Positions 8,027-16,665 of a stretch of DNA of 64,000 nt are shown one piece after another (the first letter of the stretch is position 1; each line of letters opens with the position of its first letter). The stretch lies in assembly GCA_900315665.1 (NCBI GenBank), contig OMZX01000001.1:62001-126000 (forward strand), read 5' to 3'. The translations under genes were made by a program, and so were the position numbers. Under the pieces are notes generated by a model. The model ran no database searches. It was not told the origin of the DNA and worked only from the letters and a program-made list of their open reading frames with translations. The DNA comes from an uncultured Eubacteriales bacterium. Its GTDB lineage: Bacteria; Bacillota; Clostridia; Lachnospirales; Lachnospiraceae.

Positions 8027-9628
8027 TTATTCTAATGCTGACACCGATGGCTTTTCCACTGCTTCAGAAGGATCCGTCGATGTCGTTTCCTCTTCACCCG
8101 AGGCTTCTTCCTCGGTAGGCTCTGGCTCAGGCTTCGGCTTCGCCTGCTGATAGCGACCGAAGGTCCCGACGATAAAGGCCATAACCTCCTTTTCGTGCTG
8201 GCTGAAGGCATTTGCTTCCAGGCGGAAGGTCCAGTTTGACCCGGTCGTGCCGGGTGCATTGATCCGTCCATCGGAGATATCAAGATAGTCCTGCGCCGGG
8301 ATGATGACTGTATCCGCGATCGTCCCCATCGCAAGCTTGATGAGAAGCTCCGGCATAAACCGCCGGTCATTATCCGAGCGGCTCATATACTGATACATAT
8401 AATTTCTCTGCCAGTCCGGCATCGTATCGAACCAGTGGCGGAGGGTATCATTGTCATGCGTACCGGTGTAGCAGATGCAGTTTGTCGTCGTGAAGCTGTG
8501 CGGGAGATAAGCATTGCCGGGACCCGCGTCAAACGCAAACTGCAGGATTTTCATACCCGGGAAGCCGGCATCCGCCATAAGCCTCCGGACCTCATCTGTG
8601 ATGACGCCGAGATCCTCCGCGACGATCGGGAGCTGTTCTCTCCCGGTATATTTCCGGAGCGCATCAAAGAGTGCGATACCCGGTCCCTTTTCCCATTTTC
8701 CATTTACTGCGGTTTCCTCGCCATACGGAAGCGCATAATAGCTTTCGAAGCCGCGGAAATGGTCGATACGGACGGTATCAAACATGGAGAGACAGTGTGT
8801 GATGCGCTGACACCACCAGGCATAGCTTGTCTTCTCATGCGCCTTCCAGTCATAGAGCGGATTGCCCCAGAGCTGTCCGGTTGTTGAAAAGGCATCCGGC
8901 GGTACACCGGCTACCTCTGTGGGATAGCCCTTGGTATCGAACTTGAAAAGCGCCCGGTGCGCCCAGACGTCCGAGGAATCGATCGCGCAGTAAATCGGGA
9001 TATCGCCGAGAATCTCGATGCCGCGCGCTGTTGCGTAGCTGTGGATTTTATCCCACTGCTCCTTAAACAGTGTCTGTACGAAGGCATAAAAGCCGATTTC
9101 GTCCGCATGCTTGTCTGAAAAATCACGGATGGCGTTCTCGTCATGATCCCGAAGCTTATCCGGCCAGTCCCGCCAATTTGCGCCGTCTTCACTATCCTTG
9201 ACGGCCATATAGACACAGTATTCCCGGATCTCCGGTTCAAGCGCTGGAAGAAGTGAAGACGGGTCATTCTCCTTCTTGTAGGCTTTATAGGCGAGAAGCA
9301 GGGCTTCCTTTTTTCCGGTGTACTGCTTTCCGTAGTCTACATGCTTCGGATCCTTGCCGAAATCAATCGCTGCAAGATCCTTTTCATCAAGGAGTCCGTC
9401 TGAAACCAGTGTCTCTAGATCAATGAAATACGGATTCCCAGCGAACGCGCTGAAGGACTGGTATGGAGAATCGCCGAAGCCGGTCGGTCCCATCGGAAGA
9501 ATCTGCCAGATTGAATTTCCGGTATCACAGAGAAGATCGATAAAATCAATCGCGTTCTGTCCGAGTGTTCCGATGCCATATTTTCCCGGCAGAGAGAACA
9601 CCGGCAGTAATATTCCTGCTTTCTTCAT
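8027..9628 (-). CDS. malQ: 4-alpha-glucanotransferase (amylomaltase) with acidic tail
   Basis: A GH77 enzyme that transfers alpha-1,4-glucan segments between maltodextrins. Family motifs are present in order: the N-terminal MKKAGILLPVFSLPGKYGIG, VRIDHFRGFESYYALP with the nucleophile Asp, IVAEDLGVITDEVRRLM with the acid/base Glu, and CYTGTHDNDTLRHW with the third carboxylate. The catalytic core ends near residue 495. The last 39 residues are a Pro/Glu/Ser/Thr-rich acidic tail absent from typical family members. The ATG follows the glgB stop with no gap (TAAATG), so it is the last gene of the glycogen operon and translationally coupled. Confidence 0.95.
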   Translation of the reverse strand: MKKAGILLPVFSLPGKYGIGTLGQNAIDFIDLLCDTGNSIWQILPMGPTGFGDSPYQSFSAFAGNPYFIDLETLVSDGLLDEKDLAAIDFGKDPKHVDYGKQYTGKKEALLLAYKAYKKENDPSSLLPALEPEIREYCVYMAVKDSEDGANWRDWPDKLRDHDENAIRDFSDKHADEIGFYAFVQTLFKEQWDKIHSYATARGIEILGDIPIYCAIDSSDVWAHRALFKFDTKGYPTEVAGVPPDAFSTTGQLWGNPLYDWKAHEKTSYAWWCQRITHCLSMFDTVRIDHFRGFESYYALPYGEETAVNGKWEKGPGIALFDALRKYTGREQLPIVAEDLGVITDEVRRLMADAGFPGMKILQFAFDAGPGNAYLPHSFTTTNCICYTGTHDNDTLRHWFDTMPDWQRNYMYQYMSRSDNDRRFMPELLIKLAMGTIADTVIIPAQDYLDISDGRINAPGTTGSNWTFRLEANAFSQHEKEVMAFIVGTFGRYQQAKPKPEPEPTEEEASGEEETTSTDPSEAVEKPSVSALE

Positions 9629-12343
9629 TTACTTCTTTTCCTTCGCTTTCTTCGCCACAGTCTTTTTCGCTGCAGTCGTCATATCTGTCGCTTTTTTCGT
9701 TACAGTTTTCTTCGCTGTTTCAGATACCTCGGCAGCCTTCTTCGCTGCCCTTGTCACATCAGCAGCTTTTTTTGTTACTACTCTTTTCGCTTCCGTCGTC
9801 ACCTCAGCGGCCTTCTTCGTCACAGTCTTTTTCGCCGCAGCTGTTACCTCTGTTGCCTTTTGGGCCAGATTCTCTGTGACTACTGGCTTCTCTGCAGTTT
9901 TCTTCTCTGTTTTCTTTGGCTTCGTTTCTGTCTTCGATTTTGCCCTTACAGACTTCTTGGGCTCTGCTTTGACTGTCTTTGGAGCTTCCCTTTTCGGTGC
10001 AGCTGGTTTTTTCTTGATATCTGTCTTTTTTGCAGCTGCTGGCTTTGCTTCCTTTACGTTCGTCTGTTTCTTCGGCTTTTCCACCGGCTCTTCACACGGC
10101 GTCAGCTGATAGTAGGTGACGGACATCGGCGGGATATCAATGTCTACAGCATACGCCCGCTCGTCCCACTTCTGCTTCTTTGCCTTCCGCGTCGTCTTCC
10201 GAAGGGAGGCATTGCTTCCGTATTTCTGATCGGAGGAGCAGAGGATCGGCTTCGCCGTACACATGAAGGGCACACCAACACGGAACTTCTCATGCGCCAT
10301 GTTATCAAAGTTTGCCGCAACGAGAATCGTTTCCTCCGGCTTTTCTGTCTTCCGGAGATAAAGGAGAAGTGACAGTGTACTATAGCTGCAGTTGATCCAC
10401 TCGAAGCCGTCCGGATAATAATCAAATTTATAGAGCGCCGGCGTCGACCGGTAGAGTGCATTAAGATCCTTTACATAGTCCTGGATGCCCTTATGTACCG
10501 GGTATTCGAGAAGGTTCCATTCGATTTCCTGCTTTTCGGACCACTCATCATACTGTCCGAAGTCCTGCCCCATGAAGAGGAGCTTTTTTCCCGGGAAGCT
10601 GTAGAGATAGCCGTAGGCAGCCCGGAGATTTTCTGCCTTTTCCTCGAAGGTCTCGCCCGGCATCTTCGCAAGCATGGAGCGCTTACCATGCACGACCTCG
10701 TCATGGGAGAAACAGAGTAGGAAATCCTCGGAATAGTTATAGAGCATCGAGAAGGTGAGCTCCTGGTAGCTGCCCTTCCGGAAGAAGGGATCGATCTCCA
10801 TATATTTCAGGAAATCGTTCATCCAGCCCATGTTCCACTTAAGGTCGAAACCGAGCCCATTGTCCTCGGCCGCAGCGGTCACATTCGGCCATGCAGTCGA
10901 CTCCTCGGCGATGAGGAGAACGCCCGGATACTGCTTCCGCATCTCAGTGTTCAAGTGCTTCAGGAACTCGACGGCATCGAGGTTTTCATTGCCGCCATAC
11001 ATGTTTCGCGGGCTGTCCTGGCCCTCGCGGCCATAGTCCAGGTAGAGCATCGCAGCGACTGCGTCCATCCGGATACCATCTGCATGATAAACCCTTGCCC
11101 AGAACATCGCACTGGAAATGAGGAAATTCGAAACCTCATGCCGCCGATAGTTGAAAAGCGCCGTACCCCAGTGCGGATGTGTCGCAAATTTCGGATCCGG
11201 ATTTTCATAGAGGAGTGTGCCGTCGAAGCCGGCGAGTCCCCAGTCATCCTTCGGGAAATGCGCCGGTACCCAGTCGAGAATCACGCCGATGCCGGACGCA
11301 TGCATATAGTTCATGAAATACTGAAAATCAGCCGGGGTGCCGAAACGGCTGGTCGGTGCGTAGTAGCCGGAAACCTGGTAGCCCCAGGATTCATCAAGCG
11401 GATGCTCCATGACCGGCATGAGCTCGACATGCGTATAGCCCTCCCGCTTCACATAATCAGCAAGCTTTTCAGCGAGCTCCCGGTAGTTATAAAACTCAGA
11501 ACCGTTTTCTACCGTCCCATCCTCATTGATGACCGGCTGCTTCCGGAGAATCGAGCCGAGGTCAACCTCATAGATGGAAACCGGCTGCTCCTTGATGCCG
11601 GAGGCCTTCCGCTCCTTCTTCTTCGCCTCCCACTGATCATCCGTCCACGTAAACTGCCGGAGATCCGCGACGATGTTAGCATTGTCCGGACGGAGCTGGA
11701 AGGCCTGTCCGTAGGGATCAATCTTTAGAAATGGCGGAATATGTCTGCATTTGATTTCGTATTTATAGAGTGTACCAGCCGGAAGTCCCGGGATGAACAG
11801 CTCGAAGATGCCGTCATCGCCATGCCGCTCCATCATATGACGGCGGCCATCCCAGAGATTGAAATCACCGACGACAGAGACACGCTCGGCATTCGGCGCC
11901 CAGACGGAGAAGCGGACACCGGACACGCCATCGATGGTATCCGGATGTGCACCCATCTTGTCGTAGACATCATAAAAGATCCCGGCCTGATATTTCCGGA
12001 TATCCTCATCGGTATAGAAGGACGGAAAGGCATAGGGATCGCCCAGCTCCTCGGTGGAGCCGTCGTCAAAGGTGATATGGTAACGGTAATCAGGGGTTCC
12101 CTTACCGGCTATGCGGAAGGGCAGAAAGCCGGCAAAGAAGCCGCTTTCGTCCGCAAGCTCCATCGGAATCGTCTTTTTCCCGATGAGGATAAACATTTCG
12201 ACGGCTGTCGGCACATAGGCCTGTATGAGCCATCCGTCCTCCATTTTATGCGGTCCGAGAATTCTCTTCGGATGCGATGCCTCCGCATACGTGATCTCCT
12301 CGATATCTGCCCAGTTCATGCGATCATACAACGCTTCTGTCAT
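9629..12343 (-). CDS. glgB: 1,4-alpha-glucan branching enzyme with histone-H1-like tail
   Basis: A GH13 enzyme that makes alpha-1,6 branches in glycogen. An N-terminal region (1-110) precedes a CBM48-type domain (about 135-230). The barrel keeps all catalytic carboxylates: nucleophile D427 in DGIRMDAVAAMLYLDYG, E480 in LLIAEESTAWP and D548 in FSHDEVVHGK. The usual C-terminal beta domain ends near residue 749. An added 155-residue Lys/Ala/Thr/Pro-rich tail follows. Its last 75 or so residues are a repeat of 15 with the pattern A-x-(E/D)-V-T-x-x-A-K-K-x-V-T-K-K. Common bacterial GlgB proteins are around 620-750 residues, so 904 is long. The start at 12343 follows GGAGGACAGCT and overlaps the upstream gene by 20 bp. 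Confidence 0.95.
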   Translation of the reverse strand: MTEALYDRMNWADIEEITYAEASHPKRILGPHKMEDGWLIQAYVPTAVEMFILIGKKTIPMELADESGFFAGFLPFRIAGKGTPDYRYHITFDDGSTEELGDPYAFPSFYTDEDIRKYQAGIFYDVYDKMGAHPDTIDGVSGVRFSVWAPNAERVSVVGDFNLWDGRRHMMERHGDDGIFELFIPGLPAGTLYKYEIKCRHIPPFLKIDPYGQAFQLRPDNANIVADLRQFTWTDDQWEAKKKERKASGIKEQPVSIYEVDLGSILRKQPVINEDGTVENGSEFYNYRELAEKLADYVKREGYTHVELMPVMEHPLDESWGYQVSGYYAPTSRFGTPADFQYFMNYMHASGIGVILDWVPAHFPKDDWGLAGFDGTLLYENPDPKFATHPHWGTALFNYRRHEVSNFLISSAMFWARVYHADGIRMDAVAAMLYLDYGREGQDSPRNMYGGNENLDAVEFLKHLNTEMRKQYPGVLLIAEESTAWPNVTAAAEDNGLGFDLKWNMGWMNDFLKYMEIDPFFRKGSYQELTFSMLYNYSEDFLLCFSHDEVVHGKRSMLAKMPGETFEEKAENLRAAYGYLYSFPGKKLLFMGQDFGQYDEWSEKQEIEWNLLEYPVHKGIQDYVKDLNALYRSTPALYKFDYYPDGFEWINCSYSTLSLLLYLRKTEKPEETILVAANFDNMAHEKFRVGVPFMCTAKPILCSSDQKYGSNASLRKTTRKAKKQKWDERAYAVDIDIPPMSVTYYQLTPCEEPVEKPKKQTNVKEAKPAAAKKTDIKKKPAAPKREAPKTVKAEPKKSVRAKSKTETKPKKTEKKTAEKPVVTENLAQKATEVTAAAKKTVTKKAAEVTTEAKRVVTKKAADVTRAAKKAAEVSETAKKTVTKKATDMTTAAKKTVAKKAKEKK

Positions 12344-14363
12344 AGCTGTCCTCCGCTCTGATACCTAACCCTTCGTATTTTATATTCTTTGCTTCGCGGC
12401 CATCCTTTTGCTCAGCAAATACTACCTGCTTCATGGGTTCTGCTTTTTTAAAAGAATCCATCTGTTTCTTCGGAGTATCCTTTTGTCTCTCAAGCTTCCC
12501 CTTCCTTTTCTTCTTCGGCTTATAGCTTTTATCCCGGACAGCCTCGACCACCTTGATGCTGCGCGGCTCTACGTTTGTCCGTTCATCGATGATGCGATTT
12601 TCCGCCTCTTCACGGAGGATACCATCGTGTTCTTCGTCCGCCGTGTCAAAGCGTGCGACCCAGGTATACCCAACCGGCGGGTGCGGCAGCCGGAATTCAT
12701 ATGTTTCCCAGTGGAAATTATAGAGTACGAGGAAGGTCTCATCGTCCGCATAGCCGCCGGCATACATGACGCCGAGCTGCCGCCGGAAGTTCTCCATATC
12801 CGGCCGCCAGGCATTTTCTCCGTGAAAGCTGATATCCGGGATGCCGAGCGAACGATAATCAAGACTCTTCAGCGGATCCTTCTGTGAAAACACAGGATGT
12901 GCCTTGCGAAACGCGATAGCCTCCTTCATAAACTGATAAAGCGCTTCATTTTTCTCGATGAGCCGCCAGTTTAACCAGTTAAGCGCACTATCCTCGCAGT
13001 AGGCGTTATTATTGCCCCGCCTGGTTGCTCCGAACTCATCCCCCATATAGAGAAGCGGCGTCCCCTGCGACAGCATGAGAAGGAGGCAGGCATTCCGCCA
13101 CATCTTTTTTCGGAGAAGCCGCACCGACTTCCGCCGTGTATGTCCCTCATCGCCGCAATTCCAGGAGTAATTCTCGTCGGTGCCGTCGTGATTGTTCTCA
13201 TGGTTGTCATCATTATGCTTCCTGTCATAGGAAAGCATGTCCATGAGACTGAAGCCATTCAGATTCGCCATGAAATGAATCTCGCCGCGGTCATACCGGT
13301 TATCCCGGACGCGGCTCATGAGCGTTCCGATCATAGCTTCATCGCCCTTCAAGATCCTTCGCATGTCATTTTGAAAACCGATATTGTAATCCGCGAGGTA
13401 TTTATGCGGCTTCACATAAAAGGACGGGTTCCTGCCGCTATTTTCCTCATGATAGCCGTCCCAACTGTCCGCCCAGATCTTAAACCGCGAAAGATACGGA
13501 TCCCGCGCGATCACCTCGAGCGGCGCCTCCCCGATCACATGCACCCCGTCCACATGATAATGCATCCGCCAGTACCGCATGACGGTCGTGATATGATCCG
13601 GCGTATTTTTCCCGGTAAAATAAAGATCGATCACCGCTTCAAGCCCGTGCCGGTGAAGCTCCAGAATCATGCGGCGGAATTCTGCCCGGGGATTTTTATG
13701 ATCCGAGGTATAGGACGACTTCGGCGCCATCTGCAGGGCATCATCCGTAAAGCCCCAGTAATTGATATTACCGGTCGGGCGCAATGCCTCCTTCGGGCGG
13801 CCATCCGGTCCGAAATTCGGCAGCATGACCTCATTAAATTCATACACCGGCATCAGCTCTACCGTTGTGACGCCAAGCGAAACAAGATATGGGATTTTTT
13901 CGATCACACCGGCGAACGTGCCGCGTTCTTCCCCCGGTACGCCGGAGGATGGATGCTGTGTGAAGCCACGCACATGCAGCCGGTAAATGATGCTTTGATG
14001 ATAGGGAATATCGAGCGGCCTGTCCTTGCACCACTCTTCGGAGGCTTCCGGGATCTCCACGGCTTCACCGATCGGTGTCTTCAGGATCTTTAGCCCGTCC
14101 CGAAGATTTCCGAACCGCTTCCGTCCGGAGAAAACAGTGCCGTTCGGATCGGAAAAGAGCACACCGTCCGCCTCGTAGCAGTAAGAATACAGCGAAAGAT
14201 CCTCTCTCGTCCGAAGGATCCAGACATCGCCGATCCGCTCATTAATATCAAAGGGAATCTGACGGATCCGCCTGTTTCCAAGATAAAGATTCAGAAACAG
14301 CTGATCCGTATGTACTGCCGCGCGGAACACATACTGCCCGTCCTCTTTTTTTAATCCAAACAT
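12324..14363 (-). CDS. GlgX/isoamylase-like protein lacking catalytic residues
   Basis: The overall sequence follows GlgX/isoamylase debranching enzymes: an N-terminal CBM48-like part (1-110), then IIYRLHVRGFTQHPSS, GTFAGVIEKIPYLVSLGVTTVELMPV split over 148-173, and later QGTPLLYMGDEFG (433-445). The four GH13 catalytic regions are degraded. Region I reads VIDLYFTGKN (244-253) instead of DVVYNHT. Region II reads VDGVHVIGE (271-279), so the nucleophile Asp and its Arg are gone. Region III reads KIWADSWDGY (295-304) with Asp for the acid Glu. Region IV reads FMANLNGF (364-371) with Asn for the last Asp. The segment normally between regions I and II is deleted. A basic tail of 70 residues follows (KKKRKGK). 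I infer a non-hydrolytic partner or glucan-binding protein of the branching system. The start follows GGGGAGG. Confidence 0.85.
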   Translation of the reverse strand: MFGLKKEDGQYVFRAAVHTDQLFLNLYLGNRRIRQIPFDINERIGDVWILRTREDLSLYSYCYEADGVLFSDPNGTVFSGRKRFGNLRDGLKILKTPIGEAVEIPEASEEWCKDRPLDIPYHQSIIYRLHVRGFTQHPSSGVPGEERGTFAGVIEKIPYLVSLGVTTVELMPVYEFNEVMLPNFGPDGRPKEALRPTGNINYWGFTDDALQMAPKSSYTSDHKNPRAEFRRMILELHRHGLEAVIDLYFTGKNTPDHITTVMRYWRMHYHVDGVHVIGEAPLEVIARDPYLSRFKIWADSWDGYHEENSGRNPSFYVKPHKYLADYNIGFQNDMRRILKGDEAMIGTLMSRVRDNRYDRGEIHFMANLNGFSLMDMLSYDRKHNDDNHENNHDGTDENYSWNCGDEGHTRRKSVRLLRKKMWRNACLLLMLSQGTPLLYMGDEFGATRRGNNNAYCEDSALNWLNWRLIEKNEALYQFMKEAIAFRKAHPVFSQKDPLKSLDYRSLGIPDISFHGENAWRPDMENFRRQLGVMYAGGYADDETFLVLYNFHWETYEFRLPHPPVGYTWVARFDTADEEHDGILREEAENRIIDERTNVEPRSIKVVEAVRDKSYKPKKKRKGKLERQKDTPKKQMDSFKKAEPMKQVVFAEQKDGREAKNIKYEGLGIRAEDSYDRSVV

Positions 14364-14394
14364 TGCCGCCTCCCCGTCCTTCTGTCCCGATTGA

Positions 14395-15150
14395 TCAGTC
14401 TATATCCAGTTCGACCGGACAATGATCCGACCCGTAAATCTCGTCGTGAATCTCTGCCCCTTTGATATGATCCTTCAGCTTCTCTGAAACCACGAAATAG
14501 TCGATTCTCCACCCGACATTCTTTTCTCTTGCCTTCATCCGGTAGGACCACCAGCTATAGCGGTCTCTATCCTCAGGATGAAGATATCGGAAAGAATCGA
14601 TGTAGCCGGAGGCAAGAAGCCGTGAAAACTTCGCTCGCTCTTCATCCGTAAAGCCGGCATTGTGATGATTCGTGGATGGATTTTTGATATCGATCTCTTC
14701 ATGTGCGACATTGAGATCGCCGCAATAGATGACCGGCTTCTTTTCTTCGAGCGAAAGAATATACTGTCTCCATGCATCCTCCCAGTCCATCCGGTACGGA
14801 AGGCGCTTTAACTCGCCCTGCGAGTTCGGCACATAGACGGTCAGCACATAAAAATCCGGAAACTCTGCCGTGATCACACGCCCTTCATGGTCATGCTCCG
14901 GAATACCCATCCCGTATGTAACAGAAAGGGGCTCCTCCTTCGTGAAAAGCGCTGTACCGGAATACCCCTTCTTTTCCGCATAGTTCCAGTACTGATGATA
15001 GCCCGGAAGAGATATGTCAATCTGCCCCTCCTGAAGCTTCGTCTCCTGCAGACAGAAGATGTCAGCATTGAGCTTCTGAAACGCCTCCGGAAAGCCGTTT
15101 TTCACCGCGGCCCTAAGACCGTTTACATTCCACGAAATGAATTTTTTCAA
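14395..15150 (-). CDS. xth: Exodeoxyribonuclease III
   Basis: A class II AP endonuclease and 3'-5' exonuclease for base-excision repair. The 251-residue protein has all family residues: WNVNGLRA (Asn for metal), CLQETKLQ (metal Glu), YCGDLNVAHEEID (Asp/Asn), WRIDYFVVS and the final GSDHCPVELDI with the catalytic His. The length is normal. It lies 31 bp upstream of the GlgX-like gene on the same strand and may share its transcript, though the functions are unrelated. The ribosome site AAAGGGG lies 13 bases before the ATG, which is rather distant. Confidence 0.96.
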   Translation of the reverse strand: MKKFISWNVNGLRAAVKNGFPEAFQKLNADIFCLQETKLQEGQIDISLPGYHQYWNYAEKKGYSGTALFTKEEPLSVTYGMGIPEHDHEGRVITAEFPDFYVLTVYVPNSQGELKRLPYRMDWEDAWRQYILSLEEKKPVIYCGDLNVAHEEIDIKNPSTNHHNAGFTDEERAKFSRLLASGYIDSFRYLHPEDRDRYSWWSYRMKAREKNVGWRIDYFVVSEKLKDHIKGAEIHDEIYGSDHCPVELDID

Positions 15151-15249
15151 ATTTTCCCCTTTTCCCTCATCGGGAAGCAGAATCTTTAGATGAAGTCTCT
15201 TTTATCTCTATGGAAACAGAAGATTTATCCATAATTAAAGCTATTCTAT

Positions 15250-15269
15250 CATAAATTTAATTTATGATA
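15250..15269. repeat. AT-only palindrome upstream of xth
   Basis: ATCATAAATT and AATTTATGAT form an inverted repeat of about 20 bp in the gap between the methyltransferase and xth. It could be an operator, a weak terminator of the methyltransferase, or both. On the minus strand a TAGAAT box with a poor -35 overlaps it. Confidence 0.4.
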
Positions 15270-15281
15270 AACACCGTTCCA

Positions 15282-16502
15282 TCACTTATCGATGGTAACC
15301 TGGAAAATATAGAATTTAAGATAATACGAATTCTCATCACCGGACCAGAGAATCGGGTGATCCGCGCACTGCGTCCGATATTCCACCTGACGAAGCCGTC
15401 TATGTACCGATTTTGCCGCTTCATCGATCGTCTTCGTGAAAAGCTCCGGCGTCATGAAGTGTGAACATGAGCAGGTCGCAAGGAAGCCACCGTCCTTCAC
15501 GAGCTTTAGCCCCTTCATGTTGATCTCGCGATAGCCGCGGATGGCAGCCTTCGTCGCCTCTCTCGATTTCGTAAAGGCCGGTGGATCGAGAATGACGACA
15601 TCATACTGCTCACCCTGTGAAAGCAGCTTCGGAAGCTCATCCAGCACATCCGCTACCCGGAAGTGGACACGCTCCGATAAGCCGTTTCTTAGCGCATTAG
15701 CACGCGCCTCCTCGATTGCAAGCTCCGAAATATCGAGTCCTGTCACGTCCGAAGCCCCTGCGATGCCGGCGTTCAGCGCGAAGGTTCCCATATGCGTAAA
15801 GCAATCGAGCACTCTCTTACCCTTGCAGAGCCGCTGGATGGCCTTCCGGTTATTCTTCTGATCGAGGAAAAAGCCGGTCTTCTGGCCGTTTACGACATCG
15901 ACCATGTAGCTGACACCATTCTCATGGATCAGAACATTCGTGTCAAATTCCGGCCCGATGAAGCCCTTGTACGGCGCAAGGCCTTCCTTTTTCCGGACCG
16001 GCGCATCCGAGCGTTCATATACACCGGAAATTTTAATCCCATCCTTTAAAAGTATATCTTTTAGATCGTCAATCAGCAGATACTTCAGCTTATCGATGCC
16101 AAGTGCGAGCGACTCGACGACCAGCACATCCTCATATTTATCGACGACAAGTCCCGGAAGCCAGTCCGCCTCACCAAATATGACACGACAGCTGTCCGTC
16201 TCGACGACCGCTTTACGATATTCCCACGCAGCCTTCACCCGGTCATAGAGAAACTGCTCGTCAATCGGCTCCTTCCGATAGCGGCTGAGCATCCGGATCC
16301 GGATCTTCGAATGGCTGTTGATGAAGCCGTAGCCCATGAAAAAGCCGTCGAAATCCTCAACGCGGATGATATTGCCATCCGCTGTGTCGCCGGAGGTTTC
16401 CGCGATCTCATTATCATAGATCCAGGCGCCGCCGGCCTTAATCGTCCGACCCTCGCCCTTCTTTAAAACTGCTTTTCCATCATTGACCAGCGTTCCTGCC
16501 AT
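15282..16502 (-). CDS. Class I SAM-dependent rRNA methyltransferase (RlmI-like)
   Basis: A member of the RlmI/YwbD family of 23S rRNA cytosine-C5 methyltransferases. A PUA domain (about 1-75, VLKKGEGRTIKAGGAWIYD) is followed by an RNase-H-like linker domain. The Rossmann methyltransferase then shows VLDCFTHMGTFALNA, the motif IV VILDPPAFTKSR and the Cys-rich GFLATCSCSHFM. The ATG at 16502, after AAGGGGAAC, gives the usual N-terminus (MAGTLVNDGKAVLKKG). The frame stays open upstream to a TTG at 16616 that has a good ribosome site, so a 38-residue extension is possible. The target nucleotide cannot be read from sequence. It is downstream of rpiB. Confidence 0.88.
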   Translation of the reverse strand: MAGTLVNDGKAVLKKGEGRTIKAGGAWIYDNEIAETSGDTADGNIIRVEDFDGFFMGYGFINSHSKIRIRMLSRYRKEPIDEQFLYDRVKAAWEYRKAVVETDSCRVIFGEADWLPGLVVDKYEDVLVVESLALGIDKLKYLLIDDLKDILLKDGIKISGVYERSDAPVRKKEGLAPYKGFIGPEFDTNVLIHENGVSYMVDVVNGQKTGFFLDQKNNRKAIQRLCKGKRVLDCFTHMGTFALNAGIAGASDVTGLDISELAIEEARANALRNGLSERVHFRVADVLDELPKLLSQGEQYDVVILDPPAFTKSREATKAAIRGYREINMKGLKLVKDGGFLATCSCSHFMTPELFTKTIDEAAKSVHRRLRQVEYRTQCADHPILWSGDENSYYLKFYIFQVTIDK

Positions 16503-16665
16503 TTCTGTTCCCCTTTTTCCGTATATCCGCTCATGTCTAAACAAGTAGTCAAAGACATGTGTACGCTTTTCTTCGTCCGGCATCCCGTCAAGGTGTTGCC
16601 GATAAAAGCTGGCCAAAAGCTTTCTCTCCTGCTGAAGCTCTGTGCCATCGTCTCTTCAAAAGCTA

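Noticed and set aside
9354..10109. Long open plus-strand frame opposite malQ and the glgB tail
   Set aside because: A shadow of the low-complexity GlgB tail, giving a Phe/Ser/Ala-rich translation with no domain.
10955..11728. 257-codon plus-strand frame inside glgB
   Set aside because: The minus-strand glgB is unambiguous here with all catalytic motifs; the overlap is a shadow.
13140..14093. 317-codon open plus-strand frame opposite the GlgX-like gene
   Set aside because: No similarity, unnatural composition and no ribosome site; a by-product of GC-rich third positions in the minus-strand gene.
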